Source of the DNA: Paenibacillus sp. ACRRX
GTDB lineage: Bacteria > Bacillota > Bacilli > Paenibacillales > Paenibacillaceae
Assembly: GCF_022346885.1 (NCBI RefSeq)
Contig: NZ_JAKRNK010000004.1
Coordinates: 310,001 to 374,000, forward strand
Direction: 5' to 3'
DNA length: 64,000 bases
The notes under the pieces are model-generated. The model had not been told where the DNA came from. It saw nothing but the letters and a program-made list of their open reading frames with translations, and ran no database searches. Positions 47,793-57,922 of this stretch are shown here, one piece after another (position 1 is the first letter of the stretch; the number at the start of each line of letters is the position of its first letter). The translations under genes were made by a program, and so were the position numbers.

Positions 47793-49049
47793 TTATCGTT
47801 TCATCTGCTGCTTCGACAATACGGTCACGCCTGGATAGCCCAGTGACATCAATTGCCCACGTGTCATATACAACCGCTCGTCTAACACTTGGCTATTCTC
47901 AGGTCTTAACTCGATTCGGTGCGTGTCTGTACGTATACCATAACGGTATTGTGACGCCAGCACATTCTCAGCCTCCACTTTCCAACCCATCGCATCGGCC
48001 AGTGGCTTCACTGGAATCCATAACGTTCCACCCCGTTTAAAAGTAAAAGGAACCTCAATATCACTTCCTCCGATGTGTACTACATGCTCCATATCTTTGG
48101 TAATGGCGACTGTTTTTAAGGGCAGTGCAGCGATATCCAAATCCTTATCCAGCTCTGGAGCTTGCTCAAGCTGCTCCCACTTCAGGTCTGTAAACAAAGC
48201 CCGTTCAGCCTCATCCGTCAATAGATGAGACAGCTGCGTCTGAAAGTCGTACACCCACTCCATTCGCTGAGGTTCATTTTGTACATACAGCATCTTACCA
48301 TCAGCAGCACTGTAGCCTCTTAACGTACCATTCAAAACATAGTGCCACTGGCTAGTAGCAGGGTTGTAAATGGATACCTCATTCTGCTTCCGGCTCTGGC
48401 TATAACGATTTACTAACAATCGATTATCGGGCATCCACACAGCCTTCGTGTGCCAAGCAGCCGCGTACCATTCGGCCACTTCACCGGAAATCTTATCTTT
48501 TAACCAATAGCTCTTTATACGGCTATAGCCACTGCCATCAGCGGTTTCTGTTGATCTCCAGAAGTCATGGTCAGTTAGAGCCCACCTGCCACTCGGTGAG
48601 TCTGCGTACGCTTGCCCCTTATGAATCGTACCATCCTTCACCTCATAATATAAATGGACAAACGGGCTCATGCCATTCCTCGCTTTGGGATTAAGGATAA
48701 TGCCTGGGGCTACTTGCCCATTGTCATAAATCCCTCCGATTTTATCGTCCCAGCGCATTAATGTTCCGTCTGGCGCACGTTCAATAACCAAATTACTCGC
48801 AGCTTCACTATCATATAAACTCACGTTGTAAAAGAGTGTACCATCTATTTCATTTCGATATCCGACCGATTGATATTGAATCTTCGATCGCACGGTCGAA
48901 TCCGATACTGCCTGCAAAATACGTTGTTGATCTTGATCAGCATGTGCTTTTTCCGGGGCAGCCGTAACAAACAGCATGAGACATAACGCTGCCAACGTCA
49001 CCCAACACAAACCTCTAGCTTGAGTATTATGAGTATTTATAGCATTCAC
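47793..49049 (-). CDS. Secreted protein with copper-amine-oxidase-type stalk domain
   Basis: About 418 residues. A signal peptide (residues about 12-37, cleaved near AHA-DQDQQ) is followed by a beta-rich region with WD-like turns (WYAAAWHTKAVWMPDNRLLVN, TSQWHYVLNGTLRGYSAADGKMLYV). The last 100 residues resemble a copper amine oxidase N-terminal stalk domain (GGTLWIPVKPLADAMGWKVEAEN), common in Paenibacillus wall proteins. The start is a GTG with a poor spacer, so the exact N-terminus is uncertain. Function unknown. Confidence 0.78.
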   Translation of the reverse strand: MNAINTHNTQARGLCWVTLAALCLMLFVTAAPEKAHADQDQQRILQAVSDSTVRSKIQYQSVGYRNEIDGTLFYNVSLYDSEAASNLVIERAPDGTLMRWDDKIGGIYDNGQVAPGIILNPKARNGMSPFVHLYYEVKDGTIHKGQAYADSPSGRWALTDHDFWRSTETADGSGYSRIKSYWLKDKISGEVAEWYAAAWHTKAVWMPDNRLLVNRYSQSRKQNEVSIYNPATSQWHYVLNGTLRGYSAADGKMLYVQNEPQRMEWVYDFQTQLSHLLTDEAERALFTDLKWEQLEQAPELDKDLDIAALPLKTVAITKDMEHVVHIGGSDIEVPFTFKRGGTLWIPVKPLADAMGWKVEAENVLASQYRYGIRTDTHRIELRPENSQVLDERLYMTRGQLMSLGYPGVTVLSKQQMKR

Positions 49050-49140
49050 TCCCTGCCTGTTCCCTTTAGAATCTATCTAGTTAGACGCCTTGTTGAGTCA
49101 AAGGTTGCAGAGTATCCTACGAAAAATCATATGTAATCTT

Positions 49141-49470
49141 CTACTCATCTCGTGTTTTGCGACGACGTAATGACAGTCCGCCAAAGCCGCTAATAATCGC
49201 AATATAAAAACCAAGATCATAAGCCCATCCCGTATTAAATATTTCATACACACGAATATCTGATTTAAACAACCCAATAATCAAACTAATTGGCGCGACC
49301 CAACCATGCCATATTGCCCAAAAAAATCCTGCTGGATCAGCAGCGCTGTAGCTGCCATCTCCCGGTACACAGCCAGACAGCATTACCATAGAAAGTACAG
49401 CTGTGATGACCATCACCCCTCTTGCTCGAATTGGGGACCTTGCTGGCATTACTCGCTTTTGATTCTTCAT
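49141..49470 (-). CDS. Small membrane lipoprotein-like protein
   Basis: 109 residues with a lipobox (VLSMVMLSGC) after a basic N-terminus, then two hydrophobic stretches (FFWAIWHGWVAPISLIIGLF and WAYDLGFYIAIISGFGGLSL) and an RRRK end. It resembles a conserved uncharacterised family that carries GxWHGxIAPxSLI-type motifs; I recall no function. ATG 49470 has GAGAG at 7 bases; an earlier in-frame start at 49518 is less likely. Confidence 0.75.
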   Translation of the reverse strand: MKNQKRVMPARSPIRARGVMVITAVLSMVMLSGCVPGDGSYSAADPAGFFWAIWHGWVAPISLIIGLFKSDIRVYEIFNTGWAYDLGFYIAIISGFGGLSLRRRKTRDE

Positions 49471-49704
49471 GTAATTTCTCTCCCTTCGACTCCGTTTCTT
49501 GTTTTCCAACAACACCACTTCTTGATTTTAATCCATATACTATATGACAATTTTATTTAGGATAAAACATGACCTCTGACCCTAATTACCCTGTTCAGAT
49601 GCTTGCATAAACAAGTGCCTCAAACTACTCCCTCTCACAACACCACTATTTATGAAAAACATGCGCTATTATCTATTAGTTTCAAGAAAAGTTCATGCTT
49701 GAAG

Positions 49705-50181
49705 TTATCCACACTGTGTATAATTCGTAAATCGACTATATTCTTAAATTATCCACACTTGTTCATAACTATTGGATAACTTATTTCCGAATATTATTTC
49801 CCTATTTATTATTAAATATATGTAAATATTATGTTAAATAGCCATGAAAACTATTGAAAAAATAAGAACAACATGATCAATTATTCCCTATACTTCATTT
49901 AGCGCAATCGGTTGATTACCTGCTTGGACCAACTCATGTATACCTCAGATGAAACTCAATTGTATACGTCAATCCATTGCTTCACATGCTTCCTCTTTAA
50001 GCAGACCTGTTCTCTTTTGAAATAAGTTCGAGCACCATCTATTTACTGCCTTCCTTGTTACATCACCCCTCTCCATTATTTTCATTTAAAAAAATATTTT
50101 TCCCTTTAGTTTTGTCCTATTATCAACAACAAAAAACGTTCTCTATCAGCCTGTCTTTGATCTTATCCACACTTGTCCACA
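49705..50181 (+). promoter_or_regulatory. DnaA-box cluster upstream of nrdAB
   Basis: Perfect TTATCCACA boxes at 49705-49713, 49749-49757 and 50163-50171, and an inverted TTATACACA at 49715-49723 that forms a head-to-head pair with the first. Near-perfect (8 of 9) boxes lie at 50120-50128 and 50173-50181. They sit in a very AT-rich 1.2-kb stretch (49471-50701) without a solid gene. No origin genes (dnaA, dnaN, recF) are nearby, so this is more likely control of nrdAB or a DnaA-titrating site than oriC. Confidence 0.75.
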
Positions 50182-50213
50182 TGTGATATGCATCACCTTA
50201 CGCCTATTTACAC

Positions 50214-50261
50214 ACCCTATATGTTGTAGTATATTTACTGAAGCTCAACAATATATTGAAT
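50214..50261 (+). promoter_or_regulatory. Tandem NrdR boxes
   Basis: Two 16-base boxes, 50214-50229 (ACCCTATATGTTGTAG) and 50246-50261 (CAACAATATATTGAAT). Both match the core C-W-A-T-A-T-N-T-W-G of the NrdR consensus, and their starts are 32 bases apart, the three-helical-turn spacing typical of NrdR operators. They lie about 440 bases before nrdA, so the transcript probably has a long leader. Confidence 0.82.
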
Positions 50262-50407
50262 TTTTCGTGGGTTACACCCTTAATTTACCTATACATACAC
50301 ATATATTCCCGTGCAGCGTTTGACATCAAAATTGGACTTTCTCTCTTCTTAGTAAGGACAGTTATGGCACGGTCATTTAACCTAATAATAGTCCACAGCT
50401 ACCTTCA

Positions 50408-50590
50408 TTAATCGCCTCCCACTGCGAGCAATGAATAAACCTCTATCTTATCGTACGTTGCATGTTCTAGCGATTTACAATCCAACTGATGAGCAATCTC
50501 TTTTTCCACGGCCACCAAGGTCGCCGGACCAGTATATATATCTAATACCAATTCGACTTGTCTTAGCATAAGGGAGTTGTTCATACGCAT
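50408..50590 (-). CDS. Possible small protein opposite the nrdA leader
   Basis: A 60-codon frame (MRMNNSLMLRQVELVLDIYTG ... YSLLAVGGD) with natural-looking composition and helix pattern, antisense to the nrdA leader. Upstream in-frame codons extend it to 50731. It has no good ribosome site, only a weak GGAAT. It may be chance; I list it because the region is otherwise unexplained. Confidence 0.3.
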   Translation of the reverse strand: MRMNNSLMLRQVELVLDIYTGPATLVAVEKEIAHQLDCKSLEHATYDKIEVYSLLAVGGD

Positions 50591-50701
50591 GCTTAAAGAT
50601 TCCGCTGTACAGAGCAGTTGTACATAGAGGTGATCTATTTTGCGTGCCAACCCGTTATGCCCAAATAGAGCAAATAAGACGCGATATGAGGAGGAACTGA
50701 G

Positions 50702-53056
50702 ATGTTTACGCCCCCTATCCACACCGTGCATACGGTATTAAAACCTAACAATCGTTCACTTGCATTTGATACGGACCGCATGAAACGGTATGGCAAACGT
50801 ATTATGGAAGACTATCCGCATTTGGACCGTTCCCGCTGGCATCGCAGCGTACTGGCCAAGCTCCGTCAACCGTCTGTACAGGCATCTGATGTTACACAAG
50901 CCTGCATCATGACCGCACTAGAACTAGTCACACGCGAAGAGCCTGACTGGAAGTTTGTCGCTGCCCGCTCCCTGCAAACAAAGCTGTACAAAGAAGCAGC
51001 ACTTAACCGCAGTTACAAAGCTTATCCAGATAAACCCTACGGTGATTTTCTGAAGCTTGTTCGATCATTGGTTACGATCGGGGTGTACCGGGAGGAATTG
51101 TTGGCCTCTTACACACCTGAACAGATTCGTGAATTAGGTATGGCAATCGAACCTCAGTGCGACGAGCTGTTTGACTACATTGGCTTATTGACACTACGTG
51201 AGCGTTATCTGGCTGTCGACTTTGAAGGGCGCACGATGGAGCTGCCGCAAGAGCGGTATATGGTGATCGCCATGTACCTGATGCACAAGGAACCAGAAGA
51301 ACGCCGCGTTCAATTGGCAAAAGAAGCTTACTGGGCCATGAGCAACTTGTATATGACTGCCGCTACGCCTACAATGGCCAACTCAGGCAAAAAAGTAGCT
51401 GGCCAGTTGTCGAGCTGCTTTATTGACACCGTTGATGATTCTTTGGAAGGCATTTTTGATTCTAATACAGCTGTCGCACGCTTGAGCAAGATGGGCGGCG
51501 GAATCGGTGTCTATCTTGGCAAGATCCGGGCACGCGGCTCCGATATACGCGGGCATAAGAATACTAGCTCTGGCGTCATCCCGTGGATTCGCCAACTGAA
51601 CAATACAGCGGTCAGCGTTGACCAGCTCGGCACGCGCAAAGGCGCAATTGCCGTATACTTAGACGTATTTCACAAGGACATCCTTTCATTTCTCGACTTA
51701 AAGTTAAATAACGGAGACGAACGAATGCGCGCTCATGACATTTTCCACGGGATCAGCATTCCGGATTTATTTATGGAAGCTGTTGAGCAGCGTGAGGATT
51801 GGCATCTGTTCTGCCCTCATGAAGTGAAGAAAGTGATGGGATGGATTGACAATAACGGCCGCCCAGTTGGTTTGGAAGATTTCTTTGATGAGAAATGCGG
51901 CGAAGGCTCCTTCCGCGAGCGATACGCCGAGGCGGTGGCGAACCCCCACTTGTCCCGTATCACGCTGCCAGCCATCGATATTATGAAGCGTGTCCTCAAA
52001 TCTCAATTGGAGACGGGTACGCCTTACATGTTCTATAAGGATTCTGCAAACCGCGGTAACCCTAATCAAGCACATGGCGTAATATATAGTTCTAATCTAT
52101 GTACCGAGATTATGCAAAATCAATCGCCTACTGTCATGGAGCAAGAAGAGCTTGTCGTACGCGATGGACAGACTCGGATTGTGATCAGCAAGGTTCCAGG
52201 CGATTTCGTAGTCTGCAACTTGAACTCGATCCATTTGGCTCGTGCTGTGCGTGCGGATGTACTGGAGAGACTTATACCGATTCAAGTTCGCATGCTGGAT
52301 AATGTCATTGATATTAATAACATTGAAGTACTGCAAGCACAATATACGAATCATCGCTATCGGGCAATTGGGCTTGGCACATTTGGCCTTCACCATCTCT
52401 TGGCGCTGGAAGGTATCGCTTGGGAATCCGAGGCGGCAGTGACTTATAATGATCATTTATATGAAAAGATACATTACCTTGCGATTCAATCCAGTATGCA
52501 GTTGGCTCAAGAGAAAGGAGCATATCCACTCTTCCAAGGGTCGGAATGGGCGTCTGGACGTTACTTCGAACAGCGCGACTACACAACAGCTAACCTTCCA
52601 GGTCCATTCGTATCAACTGAGCAATGGCGAACGCTTGCTGCAGCTGTAAAAGTGAACGGTATGCGTAACGCATGGCTGATGGCAGTAGCCCCTAACGGCT
52701 CGACGTCTATTATTGCAGGTTCCACGGCGAGTGTTGATCCTGTATACGAACTTCTGAGCTATGAAGAGAAAACCACATATAAAATTGCCAATCCGGCTCC
52801 GGATCTGTCCGAAAAGACAATTTGGTACTACAAGACGGCTTTTCACATTGATCAGAATTGGTCCATCAAGATGGCAGGAGCACGTCAACGCCACCTAGAT
52901 CAGGGGCAAAGCTTTAACTTGTATGTGCGCCCTGATATTCGAGCAGTTGATTTCTTGTCGCTGCACATTCACGCATGGAAGGCTGGACTGAAATCAACCT
53001 ATTACGTTCGCAGCCAAGCACTCACGGTGGAAGAATGTGAAGCCTGCAGCTCCTAA
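50702..53056 (+). CDS. nrdA: Ribonucleotide reductase class Ia, large subunit
   Basis: Catalytic subunit that makes deoxyribonucleotides for DNA synthesis, 784 residues. The disulfide pair is C239 (QLSSCF) and C505 (VVCNLNS); the thiyl-radical site is N465-L-C467-T-E469; the radical-path pair is in the STYYVRSQ segment; the C-terminal CEAC shuttles electrons from thioredoxin. The first 95 residues resemble an ATP-cone but without its usual sharp motif, so allosteric activity control is uncertain. GAGGAGG is 7 bases before the ATG. No nrdI lies near, which favours class Ia over Ib. Preceded by NrdR and DnaA boxes. Confidence 0.93.
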   Translation: MFTPPIHTVHTVLKPNNRSLAFDTDRMKRYGKRIMEDYPHLDRSRWHRSVLAKLRQPSVQASDVTQACIMTALELVTREEPDWKFVAARSLQTKLYKEAALNRSYKAYPDKPYGDFLKLVRSLVTIGVYREELLASYTPEQIRELGMAIEPQCDELFDYIGLLTLRERYLAVDFEGRTMELPQERYMVIAMYLMHKEPEERRVQLAKEAYWAMSNLYMTAATPTMANSGKKVAGQLSSCFIDTVDDSLEGIFDSNTAVARLSKMGGGIGVYLGKIRARGSDIRGHKNTSSGVIPWIRQLNNTAVSVDQLGTRKGAIAVYLDVFHKDILSFLDLKLNNGDERMRAHDIFHGISIPDLFMEAVEQREDWHLFCPHEVKKVMGWIDNNGRPVGLEDFFDEKCGEGSFRERYAEAVANPHLSRITLPAIDIMKRVLKSQLETGTPYMFYKDSANRGNPNQAHGVIYSSNLCTEIMQNQSPTVMEQEELVVRDGQTRIVISKVPGDFVVCNLNSIHLARAVRADVLERLIPIQVRMLDNVIDINNIEVLQAQYTNHRYRAIGLGTFGLHHLLALEGIAWESEAAVTYNDHLYEKIHYLAIQSSMQLAQEKGAYPLFQGSEWASGRYFEQRDYTTANLPGPFVSTEQWRTLAAAVKVNGMRNAWLMAVAPNGSTSIIAGSTASVDPVYELLSYEEKTTYKIANPAPDLSEKTIWYYKTAFHIDQNWSIKMAGARQRHLDQGQSFNLYVRPDIRAVDFLSLHIHAWKAGLKSTYYVRSQALTVEECEACSS

Positions 53057-53182
53057 TATTGTTGATCTATCTGTTCGGCTTTTCTCAAGGACATAGCTGA
53101 ACAGCAGCTTATGGTCGCCCAATCTGCATTGTTTATACTCCGCATCATGAGGCGCGGCCAACACTAGAAAGGAAGTGCTCTT

Positions 53183-54235
53183 ATGACATTGCTTCATGAA
53201 CAATTAGGCCGCCAGCTAATCTTTAATACAGAAGCACCAAACAAATCCACACGTATTATTAACGGAGAATGCTCTGGCATCGTGAATTGGGATGATATTC
53301 GCATGCCGCACATGTATAAATTATATAAAGTGCTGCTCTTAAATCACTGGATTGCAGACGAGATTCCGATGTCAAAAGATGCGCAGCAATTCCCTTTGCT
53401 TGCTCCGGAAGAGCAGCAAGCGTTCAAAGTCAACATTTCGCTCTTGGCTGTACTTGATTCGATGCAGACGATGTTTGTTGGTGATGTGAAAAGTTACTTT
53501 ACTGATTCCTCACTCGAGGCTGTAGCCGCTATAATTGCACAGCAAGAAGTCGTCCACAATCAATCTTACTCATACGTGCTCTCATCTCTGATATCTTCCG
53601 CGGAGCAAAAAGAAGTGTTTGAGTATTGGAAGCATGATAAAGTGCTGTTGGAACGTAATCGTTTTATCGCTGATATTTATCAGAACTTCCGCGACAACTC
53701 AACACCGCAGACGTTCTTTGAAGCACTTGTAGCAGATTTGATTCTGGAAGGAATTTTCTTCTATAGTACATTTGCCTTTTTCTATAATCTGGCTCGCGAT
53801 CAGAAGATGATGGGGACGAGTCAGATGATCTCATATATTCAACGCGACGAGAATCAGCATTGTTATTTCTTCGGCGAAGTATTCAAGCAGCTTCTAGTGG
53901 ACTTCCCAGAGTTAAACACAAAAGAGAATAGGAATTACGTCTATCAGACAATCAATCGTGCTGTCGAATTGGAAACCAACTGGGCTAACTACACCCTGAG
54001 TAACATCGGTGGCATTGATTTACGTGAATTGTCCGATTATATCAAGTACATCGCGAATCGCCGCTTATCCATGATGGGCATGGATAAAGCATACGATGGC
54101 GTTGATGTGAACTGTATGCCTTGGATCAAGCCGTTCTCCGACGATGCATTAAACGCTACCAAAACCGATTTCTTCGAAGCTAAATCGCGTAATTATGGAA
54201 AAGTAGGCGACGATAATGGCTTTGATGAATTGTAA
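53183..54235 (+). CDS. nrdB: Ribonucleotide reductase class Ia, small (radical) subunit
   Basis: Diferric/tyrosyl-radical subunit, 350 residues, partner of nrdA 126 bases upstream. The six metal ligands fit D92, E122, H125, E189, E223 and H226, and the radical tyrosine fits Y129 in EVVHNQSY. The C-terminus (GFDEL) is the usual peptide that docks on the large subunit. AAAGGAAG lies 7 bases before the ATG. The gap to nrdA holds no promoter that I can see; co-transcription is likely. Confidence 0.94.
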   Translation: MTLLHEQLGRQLIFNTEAPNKSTRIINGECSGIVNWDDIRMPHMYKLYKVLLLNHWIADEIPMSKDAQQFPLLAPEEQQAFKVNISLLAVLDSMQTMFVGDVKSYFTDSSLEAVAAIIAQQEVVHNQSYSYVLSSLISSAEQKEVFEYWKHDKVLLERNRFIADIYQNFRDNSTPQTFFEALVADLILEGIFFYSTFAFFYNLARDQKMMGTSQMISYIQRDENQHCYFFGEVFKQLLVDFPELNTKENRNYVYQTINRAVELETNWANYTLSNIGGIDLRELSDYIKYIANRRLSMMGMDKAYDGVDVNCMPWIKPFSDDALNATKTDFFEAKSRNYGKVGDDNGFDEL

Positions 54236-54391
54236 GTTTTGCTAGGGACTGGGCAGCATTAATTTATATACAACTCGTGAACAATATGAACTTAACAATA
54301 TATTTAGGTTGCGCTTACAATTGCTGCATATATACACTAAGCAGCTTATGATACCATCTATCTGTACGAGCAAAATTATTGGAGGTGTCAT

Positions 54392-56269
54392 ATGATTCGG
54401 ATCAACAAACTAGGACTCACATTATCATTAACCGCCATTCTGGCCTCCGTTATCGCAGGACCACTGGCAGCTGCCCCACTGCAGCCAATTCAACATACGG
54501 ACTGGATGCAGCAGAAAGCTTACATCAACGGTGCCAATGACGGGCTTGCATTAGAACGTCCAATCACGTTGGTAGAAGCTGTCGTGGTTCTGGCTCGCGT
54601 ACAAGGGGAAGAAGCTAAAGTTAAAGAAGTGGACGCATCCGTCAAGGGTAGCTGGGCAGCACGCGCATTAACATGGGCCAAGCAAGGCAGCATCGTGAAC
54701 GCGGAACAGTGGACACGCCTACATAAAACTGCGGATGCTGCTACGCTAAGTGCAATTGCCAAGCAAGCCGGCATCGATCTGAAGTTGGATGGCAGCACGG
54801 TCACTAGACAAGCTTTTATTGACGCGCTTGGCGAAGCCATCACTCTCCACCTCACGATTGGACATACCAATGATGTACATGGACATATCATGGATGATGA
54901 GAAAAATAAAGAAATGGGTTATGCCAAATTAGCTACCCTTATGAAATCTCTTAAAGCCGAGAATCCGAACACGATGCTTGTTGATGCAGGCGATATGATT
55001 CAAGGCACTATATATGTTAACTTATCCAAAGGCGAAGCAGCTACAAAGCTAGTAAACCCGCTTGGATATGATTTTATGGTGGCAGGCAATCATGAATTTG
55101 ACTTCGGTCATGAACAGCTCGTCAAAGTATCTAAAATGTTCCAATTCCCTGTATTAGGCGCTAACGTCTTTGATGCTAAAGGGGAACTTTTGTTGAAGCC
55201 ATACGTGATCAAAGAGATCGAAGGCAAGAAATTTGCATTCCTCGGCTTGATTACCGAAGAGACTCCAATCGTGACGCATCCTGACAATGTAAAGGGATTA
55301 AAGTTCCTTAATCCGGTGACAGTTGCCAAGGAATGGGTTCCTAAACTGCAGCAGATGGCAGATCAAGTGATCATCGTCTCCCACTCTGGTTTGACTGAAG
55401 ATCGTGAGATTGCCAAGCAGGTAAAAGGAGTGGACCTAATTATCGGTGGTCACTCCCATACCAAGTTGAGCACACCAGAAGTCGTGAATGGTGTCTATAT
55501 CGTACAAGACTGGGAATACAGCAAGTCCCTTGGCCGTGTAGATATGTACTACCATAATGGGGAAGTTGTGCATTTCTCCGGGGGACTGATTGAATATAAC
55601 AAAGATACTAAGCCGGATGAAGAAACAGCAGCGCGTGTTGCCGAATTGCAAAAGCATACGGATACGCTGTTAAGCGAAAAGATCGCTAAGACTGCTGTGA
55701 AACTGGAAGGCGACCGCACGAAGATTCGTGCCGAAGGAACGAATCTCGGTAATCTAATTGCGGACGCGATGCTGGAGCGTACCCGTTCAATGCCAGGCTT
55801 CGAGGCAGATGTTGCTCTTACCAATGGCGGAGGCATCCGTACAACTATCCAAGCCGGCGATATTACGAAACGCAACTTGTATGATGTACTGCCGTTTCCG
55901 AACACGCTTGCTGTGGTAGAGGCGAAAGGCAGCGAACTGCGAGCTGCTCTTGAAAGTGGTGTCAGCGAGATCGAGTCTGGCGCAGGACGTTTCCCTCAGA
56001 TCGCGGGGATGACCTTCACTTTTGATATGAAATTGAAGGCGGGCAGCCGCGTGAGCGACGTTAAAGTAGGCGGCAAAGCACTTGATGATAACAAGACCTA
56101 TCGTGTTGCTACAAATGATTTCATTATCGCAGGTGGAGATGGATATTCCATGCTCAAGAAGGATGCGCTAAATACAGGCGTAACATTATACGAGGTAGTG
56201 GAAGATTATATTATCAAAAAAGGTGATCTTTCTCCTGCAGACGACGGACGGATCAACAAACTAAAATAA
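54392..56269 (+). CDS. Secreted 5'-nucleotidase / metallophosphatase (YfkN/UshA type)
   Basis: Extracellular nucleotide phosphatase of 625 residues. Signal peptide 1-27. Residues 30-145 form an SLH-like or helical wall-binding region. The metallophosphatase domain follows: HTNDVHGHI, DAGDMIQGT, GNHEFDFG, VSHSG and GGHSHT. The C-terminal nucleotidase domain has TNGGGIR and the substrate-stacking region IAGGDGYSML. GGAGGTG precedes the ATG. It lies 156 bases after nrdB on the same strand; release of nucleosides from outside fits nucleotide supply, but a functional link is speculation. Two hairpins follow the stop. Confidence 0.92.
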   Translation: MIRINKLGLTLSLTAILASVIAGPLAAAPLQPIQHTDWMQQKAYINGANDGLALERPITLVEAVVVLARVQGEEAKVKEVDASVKGSWAARALTWAKQGSIVNAEQWTRLHKTADAATLSAIAKQAGIDLKLDGSTVTRQAFIDALGEAITLHLTIGHTNDVHGHIMDDEKNKEMGYAKLATLMKSLKAENPNTMLVDAGDMIQGTIYVNLSKGEAATKLVNPLGYDFMVAGNHEFDFGHEQLVKVSKMFQFPVLGANVFDAKGELLLKPYVIKEIEGKKFAFLGLITEETPIVTHPDNVKGLKFLNPVTVAKEWVPKLQQMADQVIIVSHSGLTEDREIAKQVKGVDLIIGGHSHTKLSTPEVVNGVYIVQDWEYSKSLGRVDMYYHNGEVVHFSGGLIEYNKDTKPDEETAARVAELQKHTDTLLSEKIAKTAVKLEGDRTKIRAEGTNLGNLIADAMLERTRSMPGFEADVALTNGGGIRTTIQAGDITKRNLYDVLPFPNTLAVVEAKGSELRAALESGVSEIESGAGRFPQIAGMTFTFDMKLKAGSRVSDVKVGGKALDDNKTYRVATNDFIIAGGDGYSMLKKDALNTGVTLYEVVEDYIIKKGDLSPADDGRINKLK

Positions 56270-56280
56270 ATGATTAGTAA

Positions 56281-56314
56281 AGAGGCTGCCGCCATATATA
56301 ATAAGGCAGCCTCT
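56281..56314 (+). terminator. Terminator after nucleotidase gene
   Basis: AGAGGCTGCC paired with GGCAGCCTCT (56281-56290, 56305-56314), then TTGGC. Confidence 0.8.
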
Positions 56315-56341
56315 TTGGCTCCCTAGCCTATCCAATTATGC

Positions 56342-56384
56342 AAAGAACCTTCAGGCCCTATTTTTATGAGCTTGAAGGTTCTTT
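56342..56384. terminator. Second hairpin, probably minus-strand terminator
   Basis: Perfect arms AAAGAACCTTCA/TGAAGGTTCTTT (56342-56353, 56373-56384), the same stem as at 40467, just downstream of the chemoreceptor gene. Confidence 0.8.
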
Positions 56385-56396
56385 ATTTGACTCTAT

Positions 56397-57884
56397 TTAA
56401 GAACGCGTATCCTCTTCTGCTAACTTTTTCAAGGCTGTAACCCGCTCATCAAGTCGACCGTAGCCTTGAACTAATGCATTGATCTGACTATCCTGATGCT
56501 CCATACTTGCCAGCACTTCTTCAACAGAGCCCATATGCTGCTCCGTACTGCTTGCAATGGACACCATACTTTCCGACATCAAGCCATATTGCTCCTTCAA
56601 CTCAGCAACCGCTGAACGCATAAGTTCCGCTTGCTTGTTGACCTGTTCCGTGTTACCTGAGATGTCCCTCACAATCTTCTCTACGGCTTGCGTAGCCTGA
56701 GCGCTGGATAGAACTGATCCTTCACCACGATTGACATGGCCCGCGGCAGCATTGATCTGCTGACGTATCGCTTCCAAAATGGCAGCAATCTCTTCTGTCG
56801 CCTGTTGAGTATGATCCGCCAGCTTGCGTACTTCACCAGACACGACGGCAAAGCCTCTACCGTGCTCACCCGCACGAGCCGCTTCAATCGCCGCATTCAA
56901 TGACAGCAGGTTAGTCTGTGCAGATATTTCACTAATCGTACTTACGATGCTGCCGACTTTTTCTGTCTGCGAACTTAAAGCGTTCATTATTTGAACCGTC
57001 TCACGAACCATTGCTTGCACACGTCGCATTTCCTGTACCAAAGTCCCGATCTCGGTGTTCCCTTGCCCTGCAAGCTTAAGCGTCTCCGACGATACACCGT
57101 CTAACTGCTCTGTTCCACTAACTACATGACCAAGCGACTTCTCCACCAGTTGCACGGAGTCATTAATATGATGGATATTGACGGTCTGCTGTTCAATCGT
57201 TGATGAGATTTCAGCAAAAGTCACTGTCACTTCTCGGGATATATTACTAGTCGTCACCACTCGCTCTTTCTGCTCCTGACTAAAGTTGTTGAGCATAGAT
57301 ACCGAGCTATGAATCTCAGACAACATGTCCTCTGCCCGCAGCTTAGCTGTCAAAGCTTCAGTGCTATGCTCTAGTACTTGCTTTTGCAGGCGTTCGCTGA
57401 AAATAGCAGCCGCACATAAAGCAATCGTAGCGAAGGCTAGATACAGCAACAGGTAAAGCAGCGGTTCCTTCTTATACAGCACCTCATGGATGACTGGATC
57501 GTAAAATACATATATCGTGGCAACAGCACTCAGCACACCAGCTGTAAGAACAGGGCGATAATTGGAGTACAGCGCCATTACACCCATATTTACATAAAAC
57601 AGCACATACGTACTGAATATCGGGTTAGGGTCTGATTTAATTAGAAACACCGTCAGTCCTGTCATAATAACAGGAATTAGATACATAATGGCACCCGGTG
57701 CTATGCGCTTGTACGTCATAAATGTAGCAGTCCCGCAAGCGACCGTACCAATAACAGCTAACATATAAAGCATGCTTCCTGTAACGTTAGCCGCGAGATT
57801 CGCTGCGATGCCAAGCCCAAGCATCCCCCAAATAATTTTAACGAGCAGTCTATTTCTCAGATCCAATATGGAAAGTTCGTTCAA
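56397..57884 (-). CDS. Methyl-accepting chemoreceptor with six-helix N-terminal domain
   Basis: About 495 residues. The N-terminal 165 residues contain about six membrane helices and no large extracellular sensor, so the signal is membrane-borne or very small. No HAMP domain is clear. The signalling domain has the conserved hairpin [49 protein letters not shown], so it should couple to CheA/CheW. TTG 57884 sits about 9 bases behind AAGTAGG; a TTG at 57920 has no site. It follows the acyltransferase gene with almost no gap. Confidence 0.88.
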   Translation of the reverse strand: MNELSILDLRNRLLVKIIWGMLGLGIAANLAANVTGSMLYMLAVIGTVACGTATFMTYKRIAPGAIMYLIPVIMTGLTVFLIKSDPNPIFSTYVLFYVNMGVMALYSNYRPVLTAGVLSAVATIYVFYDPVIHEVLYKKEPLLYLLLYLAFATIALCAAAIFSERLQKQVLEHSTEALTAKLRAEDMLSEIHSSVSMLNNFSQEQKERVVTTSNISREVTVTFAEISSTIEQQTVNIHHINDSVQLVEKSLGHVVSGTEQLDGVSSETLKLAGQGNTEIGTLVQEMRRVQAMVRETVQIMNALSSQTEKVGSIVSTISEISAQTNLLSLNAAIEAARAGEHGRGFAVVSGEVRKLADHTQQATEEIAAILEAIRQQINAAAGHVNRGEGSVLSSAQATQAVEKIVRDISGNTEQVNKQAELMRSAVAELKEQYGLMSESMVSIASSTEQHMGSVEEVLASMEHQDSQINALVQGYGRLDERVTALKKLAEEDTRS

Positions 57885-57922
57885 AAGAGACGACCTACTT
57901 TCTAAAGTATAAAATAGCAAGA

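Noticed and set aside
49471-50701. Chromosomal replication origin
   Set aside because: DnaA boxes and AT richness fit, but dnaA, dnaN, recF, gyrB, gidA or rpmH are not present on either side.
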